Shown here one piece after another: positions 55,985-64,000 of a stretch of 64,000 bases of DNA. The notes beneath the pieces were generated by a model. The model was given only the letters and a program-made list of their open reading frames with translations. It did not search any database and was not told the origin of the DNA. A program made the position numbers and the translations under genes. How positions within the stretch are numbered: the stretch's first letter is position 1; each line of letters begins with the position of its first letter. Source of the stretch: Kingdonia uniflora (taxonomy: Eukaryota; Streptophyta; Magnoliopsida; Ranunculales; Circaeasteraceae); NCBI GenBank assembly GCA_014058105.1, contig JACGCM010002238.1, positions 868,001-932,000 of the forward strand, written 5' to 3'.

Positions 55985-58900
55985 TGTTATTTGTAAAACA
56001 TTTTCAGTTGGGCTGTATTCCATAGATATTCAAGCTGTATTTCATCTTCAGTCATCAGCTAATAAGTCCCACTATCAGTTTTGTCACTGACAATATATGG
56101 CCCTTCCCGGTTTTCTGATAACTTATCGAAATTCTTAGGTCGAGTACTGTCCTGTATGCGTCGATGGACAAGGTCACCAATGCTAAATTTATTTTTTCGA
56201 ACCTTTTTGTTGTAAGCTTTCTTAAGTGTGTCATGGTACCGTCCAAAGTTCGTAATGGCTTTATCTCAGGTTTCTTTGATCTAGTTGAGGTTACAGAGGG
56301 GACCTAGTTCATTGTCTTCATCTGTGAATTTTCTTCGACACTTGGTAGATCGAGGTCTAAAGGTATGATTCTTTCAGTGCCTAATGCCATCATAAATGGA
56401 GTACAGCCTGTGGATATTTGGGGAGTTGTCCGATATACCCATAGGACACTTAGTAATTTATTGACCCATCTGCCTTTTTTTCGTCGAGGCGCTTGCGTAG
56501 ACCTGACTTGATGCTCTTTTTAATGGTTTCAGCTTGTCTGTTACCTTGAGGGCAGTATGGTGTCGAAGTAGATAGTTGAATTTTGTATTTGAGGAGAAAA
56601 CTAAGAACTTTGCAGCTAATGAATTGCTTGCAGTTATCGAATCGTATCATGTGTGGGCAGCCAAATCTGGTTATGATATGTTCCCAAAGAAACTTAAGGA
56701 CTTCATTTCGTCAGTATGGTATAGAGGAACTGTATCGACCCATTTGGTGAAGTAGTCTGTTGCCACAAGAATGAACTTGTGATTTCTCGATGATGGGTGG
56801 AAAGATCCAATGATATCGATCCCCCATCTTTTGAATGGCCAGAGGATACTGCATATGTACAAGTCAAGTGCCGGGCTTTTGATGTCTTGAGAGTGGATTT
56901 GGCATTTGTAGTACCTACGAACAAAGTCTTTGCAGTCATATCGCATCTTGGACCAATATAACCCTTGAGTGAATGCCCGCTGGGCCAAAAATTGTCCTAA
57001 AATGTGAGCTGCACAGATTCCTTCGTAAAGTTCTTTGATTTTGTCTTGAGCCTATTTCTGAGAGATGTATTCAATAAGAGGTCCTCCCCCTAATGCGATA
57101 TAGGATTTTATCTTGAACTGTAAATCTGGGGCATTTGGCCAAGAGTGATTGGGCCTCTTCTTTGTTACTTGGGAGGATGTTGGAATTGAGGTATGCATAG
57201 AAAGGTCTTCTCCAATTGTCTACATCTTCATCTTCAGTAACATTGATTTGCTTGGTATAGCTTATATCGAGACTGGAATGTACAATAACCTTGATATCCA
57301 ATGTTCTCTTTTCATTATCTTCAAGCATTGCAGCAATATAGGCTAATGCGTTGGCGCATCGAGTTTCACCTTGAGGAAGATAATAGATTGTTGATGTCTT
57401 AAATTTGCTCATTTTTTCTTTGATCAGGTCTGCATAATCCACCATCTTGCTTGATGTTTTAAAAAATTTATTGTAATGGTTGGCGACGAGTAAGGAGTCG
57501 ACGCAAAGGTCTATTTTTTCCACCCCAAGTGTTATAGCAAGATCCAGTCCATAAAGGATAGCTTCATATTATATTTTTATTATTGGTGGCATAGAATTTG
57601 AGTTTAATAGCTTTCTAAATTTAATGATTGGAAGGTGTAATAAGGACGATGCCAATTCATGATCCTCGCGGTCCAACAGATCCGTCTGTAAAGAGTCTCC
57701 ATCTTGTGCTTCGCGACCATGCATCTGGTTTTATGATTGAGTCATCAGTTAATATTTCTTTGAGTTCATCCCAATTGGGGTCTTTCACTGGAAAATCTGC
57801 CAAGAAATCAGCTACTGCCTGTCCTTTGATAAATATCTGAGGTTCAGAGGAGATGTCATATTTGTCGAGGAATACAAACTATTATTGAACTCTTCGAGAT
57901 TTTTTTTAGAGAGTACAAGTTTGAGAGGATATTTGGCAATAATTTTGATGGGATAAGCTTGGAAATATGGTCAAAGTTTTTGAGAGCAGTAGACCAAGGC
58001 CAGTAGTTTATTTTCAGTTTTTTTATATCTTTTCTTAGCAGGCATGAGAGTTTTGTTGATAAAGTAGATTAGTTTTCCCACATCTTTATCTTCTTGAATA
58101 AGGACTGAGTTAATGGAATCATTGGTTGTTGATAAATACATTGTTAGTATTCCGCCATCAACTGGAGTACTAATGATAGGAGGACGCCCCAACTATCGTT
58201 TAAGATCTTGGAAAGCCAATTCACAGTCAGGGGTCCAGATAATTTCCTTGGGTTATTTTATAGATAATGGAATCAGATTTTCATGAAGAAGGTGGTAAAG
58301 AAGTTTGCATCGATCAGATGACTTAGAGATGAACCTGTGAAGAGCTGCAATCTTGCCAACAAACTTTGGTACATCTTTTTTGGTTTGAAGAGATGGCATT
58401 GCCATGAGTGCTTTGATTTGTACTGGGTCAATTTTGATTCCCCTTTTACTAATCTGGTATCCTAGAAATTTGCCAGATGCGACACCGAATTGGCATTTTT
58501 CTGGGCTGAGTTTCATCTGGTAGGTACGAAGGATATCAAAGATGGTTTGGAGGTTATTACAATGATCTTCACACTTTAAGCTTTTGTAGATCATATCATC
58601 AATGTATACCTCAATGATTTTTCCTAAATGATCTTTAAACATTTTAGTGACAAGCCGTTGGTAAATAGCTCTTGCATTCTTTAATCCAAAAGGCATTACT
58701 GCGTATTAGTAAAGATCTCTTTCTGTGACAAAAGTTGTTTTTTCCTGATCTTCTTCGGCGAAAGGAACTTGATTGTAACCGGAGGCTACATCCATCATTG
58801 AAAGAAGTTTGTGCCCTGCTATAGAGCCGAGGAGTTGTGGGATAAGTGGGAGAGGAAAGTTATCTTTTTAGTGTGAACTTGTTGGGTTATGAGAAATTAA

Positions 58901-59640
58901 CACAAACTATAATTTTCCCATTCTTCTTTGGGACCGCCATTATGTTAGAAACCCATTTTGGATATTTTGCTTCCCTAATAAATCATACACGAAAGAGTTT
59001 ATCAATTTCTTCATTTATAGCTTCGCGAAGGCGGGGAGCTAGATTTCGACCCTTTTGTATAGCTGCTTTGCCATCAGGAAGGAGATTGAGCTTGTGGCAT
59101 GCGATCGAGGGATCGATGTCGGGCATCGCTTGGAAAGACCATGCAAAGATATTAACGTTTTTCTTCAGAAGCTGAATCATGGTTTCTTTTTCATCGGATG
59201 ACAGCTTGGAGCCAATGAAGGTATTACTCCCAAGCCCATCGAGTTCAATAGAATCTACTACCTCAGTATCATACTGCTCGAATGTGGGGGGTGTTTCCTA
59301 CTGAAGTTGATATGCCTTTAAAAGTTTTATCGTGTGAGAGTTGGTGGTGGTATTCTCGCACATACATATAACGTTTGGCCTCCTTTGATTTTGTAGACTT
59401 CGTGATTTATTGGAAAACGTAAACCTAGATGATATGTCAAAGGTACTGCCTTGATCGAATGTAACCAGCTTTGACCTAATATCCCCAAATATTTTAACTC
59501 AGCATCTATGACAATGAACTTTACGAAAGTAGTCTCTGATCTTGCTTGAACTGGCAAGGTGATTTTGCCCGTGGCTGATTCTTTGAAACCGTTAAAACCA
59601 GTTATGGTGGCTATCGATCAAAGCCTTTACAGATATGATT
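55985..59640 (-). pseudogene. Tat-lineage protease-RT-RNase H-integrase copy in inverted orientation
   Basis: Reading downwards from 59640: protease C-terminal part (ETTFVKFIVIDAELKYLGIL, 59557-59327), RT (59180-58253, with FGLKNARAIYQRLVTKMF and an intact VYIDDM catalytic box), RNase H (58192-57071, with STTNDSINSVLIQED and YLPQGETRCANALAYIA), and integrase (56988-55985, with LVATDYFTKWVD, then RFDNCKQFI and STPYCPQGNRQAE). The protease active site is cut off at the 59640 boundary. Stops at several places (e.g. before 58696) make it non-functional. It parallels the plus-strand copy at 53683-55600 at roughly three-quarters identity by eye, forming a large inverted repeat. It has no LTRs of its own on this strand. 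Confidence 0.8.
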
Positions 59641-59649
59641 GTATTCGAC

Positions 59650-61805
59650 AATTTACTCTACAGGGGGAGAGACTGCATCATCAACCTTCACAAATCTACT
59701 TGGAGTAAGCTCATCCAATATTTCCTCAGGACGAAAACCCTCAAGAATTATAATCACCGGATCCTCAGGAGCCTGGAGTTCATCATGAGCCTCAGATATT
59801 TTAGGAACTTCATCCTCCGTGTATGAATCGAGGAAAATTAGGTTACCAGCAATAGCTAACTTCTTGTAAAATTCTTTTTCTCTTCCATCTCCTCGAACTG
59901 TCCCACAAAATTAGCCTTCATCTTCTTGCACGCGTCAAGGTTCTCTCGAATAAGTATAACCCTTACCTCCTCCAAAATATTTCTATGTTCCACCTCCATC
60001 TCCCTTCGAGCAGTATTAATCAGCTCCCCCACATCATTTTCAAAATTTGTTTTCTGCAAAGATAATGCCTTCTCTTTATCTTTCGCAAGGTTGGCCCTTA
60101 CTCCTCAGCCTGTTTATCCCCAATTTTCTTTACCTCACCTAGAGCAACCTCCTTCACCTTCCTAGCGTCCAACTTATACCTACTCAACCTCGCCTCCAGT
60201 TTCATCTTTTCCTCGATCAAATCTTCTTTATCCTTCACAAACTCTTTCTCGATATTCTTGTAGGCAACCAGCTGCTTTGCCAAAGTACTAGTACCTACAA
60301 TGCAAGGCTTGGCCTCGGTTAATAACTTCTTGATCTGTATTATATTCATAATTTGAGTATTCGAATGGGGCAACAAATTCTTTAATCGAAGCAAAGTAGA
60401 AAAATTCCTCACCTTAGACATGTTTTGGTGGCCCTCACTGAGAAAAGTCATCAAACTTTTTGCCCCCACCAAGCAATCGTCAACTTCCTCCCCCAGCATA
60501 GTCGTCCTAGATACATAAGCATCCATGGTCCTTTGGAACTCGGTTTCCGACTCCTCGATGAATTTATTATTTGTCAACTCTGAAGATACCTTCTTCTTCG
60601 GCAGTATGCTTGTCAAAGCCATTGGAGGTTGCCTATCAGGAACAAAAATTGAGCTTTCATCAATTTTTAACCCCTCCTCAACTGTTAATCTTCGAGAAGC
60701 CCTCTTCGTGGGTAACAAGGGAGCAACAACCTGACTTACAACCCTTATTCCCTTGCTCTTACAGAATTATTTCATTAGCATCGCATCCCTTTCAGCAGTT
60801 ACAAAATCCGTGGTGTACCCACTGAGTAACAGATTCTCGAGGGGCAAGCTCGAGTCTGCCGCTCTTTTGTTCCATGCAGACATCTTTCTGTCGATAACTG
60901 AAACCTATGTTCCTTTAACCCTCGATCTTTTTATCCCTGCTTCTTGAAACAAAGTGTCCACTTTCTCTTGATCGATAACTAGGTTATCGATCCTACCATA
61001 GTAGCCTCTCCTGATATTGTATAACTTCTCTTTTATAGTCGAGTTCCTGTCAATCTCTTTCAAAGTTGTACAGACACAAAACAACAATTACACAACAATT
61101 ACACAAATGCAAGCAAATCCAGAACATCGACAATTACGTTACCTAACCACAATCTTAAATGGAAAGTCTTCCTTTTCAAAGGCTCCCTTGGATATTTCTT
61201 ATCAATCTTGTAGTTCCCCGACACGAGAAAACGTTCATCGCTATACTGCCCTCTTGTCATAAGACGTTCAATCTTTTTAGAAACCTTGCCAAGTACCGAT
61301 TTTCTAACTTCTGAGGGTTTTGTTTGAGTGTGTAGTGCACACATAGATCATCAACCGTGATCAACTCATCCCTTCTTTCTTTTAATCGACTATTTATCAC
61401 CCTACATACCCGAAAAAGATCATAAGCGTTAGGATTAAATAGATCAGGTGCCATATCGAAGAAATTCAGCAACCTCTTCTGATCAGCTCAAAGAGGAAGC
61501 TTCAAACCCATTTTAATTTGTTCTCAATGGACAAAAATGCCATTCAAATGTATTTCTTGATAAGTCATTTCATACTTATATTCTTCTAACCTAATGTCTT
61601 GATTAATACTGTACTTCTTCTTAAAACTCAAAATCTCATTTGTTTCTAGACCCTCTCGATAACAAGCCTCATCATCATCCTCAACATCTTCCTCCTCCCC
61701 ACCACTACCTTCTCGATCACTAGCCTGTGGCTCGTAATTCATATCTGTCTCGGTACCCTCCCCATCCGACACTTCCACATTCCTGGGAGCCACCTTAAAC
61801 ACGGC
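59650..61805 (-). pseudogene. Antisense ORF (aORF) typical of the 3' region of Tat-lineage elements, broken
   Basis: This lies between the pol region and LTR 3, on the strand opposite to the LTR orientation. Such antisense ORFs are known in Tat-lineage plant elements (Grande, Retand and relatives). From 61802: an acidic segment (GGEEEDVEDDDEACYREG), then [20 protein letters not shown] and [14 protein letters not shown]; after several stops a long coiled-coil part at 60718-59856 (LVAYKNIEKEFVKDKEDLIE, then HRNILEEVRVILIRENLD). It resembles the plant 'putative transposon protein' type in layout; I infer this from position and composition. The function of these proteins is not established. Confidence 0.55.
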
Positions 61806-62072
61806 ACTATGTCACGCCTGGGGCGACATCTTTACCATCACGGCCTCCAAACCATTCACCTGCCGAATAACAACTCCTTTCTCCCTCTTTTTATAACCCA
61901 ACCCTCCAAAAATTGTGAACTCCAATGTTCAGCATTAAATGCTCCTGGTAAAACACATGACCACATTCATTTGACTTTTACCTCGAAAATGATAGAATAA
62001 AGACTTATGCTACAATTGACAACCTCTTGAGCTTCTAATTTCTTCTCAACACAACCACAAGTACTTATGTCA

Positions 62073-62085
62073 AGAATGGGGAGAT
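62073..62085 (+). other. Polypurine tract before LTR 3
   Basis: AAGAATGGGGAGA lies immediately upstream of LTR 3, where plus-strand DNA priming occurs in LTR retroelements. It fixes the orientation of LTR 3 as plus. No such tract precedes LTR 2. Confidence 0.65.
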
Positions 62086-62558
62086 TGTTGTAGCATATTT
62101 CCCAAGTTTGACAAAGAGAAACCAACATAACATAGTCGAAGATAGCCCAACATTCGAGAAGATGCCACTTCTGCAACCACCAGTTCTCGACCTACTAAAA
62201 GTAGTTGTTATGCTTAGTCAAAAAGAGTCGTTAAAGATTCGCAAAGTTCGCCCACTATCTCCAAAATAGGAAACTGTTTTTCTTTTGTAAATTGCATGTA
62301 TCCACTATAAATACAGCACAAAATAAATTATTCGGATCCTTAACTTTACTATTTATTCATCCTTACACTCATACCATACAATAATTTGTAATAATTAGTA
62401 ACTTATTGAATTTTTCATCAAAACCCTCCTCGAGGTCATGGCTCTTCTCAGCCTTTACTGAGTTTCTACGTAAAATCTTGTTTGTTTAAGCTTATTAATA
62501 AATCATCCTTACTGAAAGTATTGGCGAAGATTATCCTCCTGGAAAATATGCCATTACA
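62086..62558 (+). repeat. LTR 3 of the Tat-lineage cluster (3' LTR)
   Basis: It starts TGTTGTAGCATATTTCCC and ends GCCATTACA; the downstream sequence is not the PBS region but unrelated DNA, so this is a true 3' end. TATAAATACAGCAC lies near 62308. It aligns with LTR 2 along its full length (CATAGTCGAAGA, GTTCTCGACCTACTAAAAGT in both). No 5-bp target duplication is evident when compared with the bases before LTR 2 or LTR 1. Confidence 0.8.
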
Positions 62559-62789
62559 GTTGTATTGTCTTGAAGTAGCAACATACAACGCAACTCTTTA
62601 TACTTGCTAAAATATTGAAATTACAGAGCATATTTAATATGAAATATTGCTTTTACTCTTGCCTTCTTGTTCAATATGTTTTGTATTATTTTTGAATGAA
62701 ATTAATGGTGGTTTGTTTATAATTATTAGCATAATTTGCATGGATGTATGTGGTTTTTTGTTTACATTGTTGTAAGTTATGTTTATGTG

Positions 62790-62930
62790 TCGATGGATCC
62801 ATAAGCTCTAAATGGCAAGAGTGCTCAAAGATTGAGAGGATGATGGTTTGAATCCATCTGGATTTTGTGTAGTTCTCAAAAGAAGATCATTGTTAGATGA
62901 TTATGTCGAATTATCTGTAAAAAAAAGGAA
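62790..62930 (+). mobile_element. tRNA-derived SINE-like unit
   Basis: GGTTTGAATCC at 62845-62855 is close to the RNA polymerase III B box (GGTTCGAATCC). An A-box-like AAGCTCTAAATGGCAAG at 62803-62819 lies at the expected spacing upstream. An A-rich stretch (GTAAAAAAAAGGAAA) at about 62918-62932 could be the tail. The unit is too diverged to be a working tRNA gene, and no cloverleaf closes. Confidence 0.5.
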
Positions 62931-62937
62931 ATTAAAT

Positions 62938-63255
62938 TGCAGCATTCGTAAGTACTATCTTAAGGGAACAATGGCATTTAGAAAAAACTCTTAAAACAAC
63001 TACAATAGCGTTCTACAAATGCTATGTATAGTGAAGTAATGATAACATTACCTAAATGCTACATTAAATCTATAATAACATTCAAAAAAATTCTTCAAAA
63101 GTTTTTCAATAGCATTTACAAATACTATGCTTTTATAGGGTACAAAAAATGCCATTATATGAAAGATAACATTGCTTTATACATCAGGCAAAAATTCTTA
63201 TCATAGCTTTTCATAACGTTTTTCGAATGCTATTATATGTATTTTATCTTGCAGT
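62938..63255. mobile_element. CACTA-like terminal and subterminal repeat region (one end only)
   Basis: The stretch ends TTATCTTGCAGTG at 63243-63255, the reverse complement of CACTGCAAGATAA, close to the CACTACAAGAAA terminus of CACTA elements. Upstream of it an AATAGCATTT/AAATGCTAT motif recurs in both orientations (e.g. 63005-63020, 63051-63060, 63109-63130, 63215-63236), as CACTA subterminal repeats do. No transposase and no partner end are seen, so it is a remnant or a small non-autonomous element. Confidence 0.45.
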
Positions 63256-64000
63256 GCCAAACCCTAGCTTGCTGCAGACTCAAGCCCGAAGCTTGCAAGT
63301 CTAAGCCCGAAGCTCGCTGTAGAATCAAGATTGCAGGTTGACATGCCCAAGCCCAAAGTTTGTGAGTCCCGAGTTCGAAGCCCAGAGGCCCAAGCCCGCT
63401 GGTCATAATAGGTCCGAGCCTGAAGCTCGTGAGGCTCTAGTCTAACGCTTGCAAGCCCATGCCCACTTCTACAGAAGGCTCAAGCCCGTAGCTCAAGGCC
63501 TTAACACCCACTGACTCATCAATCCCAAAGCTCGTTCCCCTCCACACGGCTTGAAGCTCGAGTGGACTGGCTGTAGGTCTAGTCCAAAGCCAACCGAGCC
63601 AGTCAATTTTTTGAATTTGGTTGAGTCCCGAAGCCCACTAACCAAGCCAAGCCAGGCCCAATTCGATATAGGAACTAACTAACCAAGTCAAATTTGACAC
63701 GGCCAGGTCAAGGCCCGAAGCCCTCCACCCATGTCCACGAGTCACGTGCTTGTTCAAGCATGATCTATAAAGACCACATCTAGAACAACAGTTTAGACCC
63801 GATCCCGCTCAGACCTGCAGTCTAACCCGATCTAGGTCAGACTAGATCTATATCCGACTCGATTAAGATCCGACTCGAATCAGGTCCAGACTCGCAGTAT
63901 GACCCATTACCGGCCCAGATCAGATCCCAAAGTTGGTTGAATGCATATCAAAATAGAATTTAACCCGAGTTCTATCCGACCCAACCCTAAGTCGAGTCCG
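63256..64000. repeat. Degenerate short-repeat tract (AAGCCCGAAGC, then GACCCGATC types)
   Basis: From 63256 to about 63770 variants of CAAGCCCGAAGCT(C/T)G recur every 15-40 bases. From about 63790 a related pattern takes over (GACCCGATC, TCCGACTCGA, CAGGTCCAGA). GC content is clearly higher than in the rest of the window. No open frame spans it. It runs off the window end. It could be a degenerate minisatellite or an LTR-like region; I cannot tell which. Confidence 0.5.

Noticed and set aside
51177..62558. 5-bp target duplication for the Tat-lineage cluster
   Set aside because: Bases before LTR 2 (or LTR 1) and after LTR 3 do not match, consistent with rearrangement.
62845..62855. A tRNA gene
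   Set aside because: A and B boxes are present but no cloverleaf can be closed; a SINE is more likely.

Overview
This window is nuclear DNA from a flowering plant, most likely a eudicot. The evidence is two conserved, spliced, plant-type genes (an F-box/kelch gene of the Arabidopsis At1g30090 type and a complete cullin-4 gene) surrounded by plant transposons: L1-type LINEs, a Tat-lineage Ty3/gypsy cluster, a MULE, and smaller hAT-, SINE- and CACTA-like pieces. The species cannot be told from the sequence. I see no tRNA or rRNA genes, no CRISPR array and no bacterial operons.

Layout. 1-2469: two tandem copies of a small coiled-coil gene with telo-box leaders; each copy carries a different TAG nonsense codon. 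2470-6460: a decayed minus-strand MULE transposase gene. Its introns and flanks are peppered with an AAATGA motif whose orientation flips near 6300. 7492-10219 (+): an intact two-exon F-box/kelch gene with a LINE 3' fragment in its only coding intron. 11477-40180 (-): an intact 17-exon CUL4 gene stretched over 28.7 kb. It converges tail to tail with the F-box gene. Four introns carry most of the extra length: intron 9 holds a 5'-truncated LINE, intron 6 a 3.4-kb gag-only LTR element (5-bp TSD) with a nested hAT-type MITE, intron 3 a long-inverted-repeat element and an organelle-like GC island, and intron 1 gag and LINE relics.

40446-47330 (-): a nearly full-length L1-type LINE with a 55-base A tail and a 12-13 bp target-site duplication. 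It is inserted about 265 bp upstream of the CUL4 start codon in the same orientation. Only about 100 bp separate it from 47443-62558, a cluster of Tat-lineage Ty3/gypsy sequence. That cluster has three same-orientation LTRs, two decayed plus-strand gag-pol copies, a third pol copy in inverted orientation, and an antisense ORF upstream of the last LTR. 62559-64000 holds a SINE-like unit, a CACTA-like end, and a degenerate repeat tract rich in AAGCCCGAAGC.

How the genes relate. The two living genes are both ubiquitin-ligase parts: CUL4 is the scaffold of CRL4-DDB1 ligases, and the F-box protein is expected to serve a CUL1-based SCF. They are neighbours, not demonstrated partners. Everything else is transposon-derived and mostly broken. 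No previously undescribed system is evident. The most testable points are the LINE between CUL4 and its old promoter, a GC-AG intron in CUL4, the inverted pol duplication that could make hairpin RNA, and the gag-only element with clean ends.
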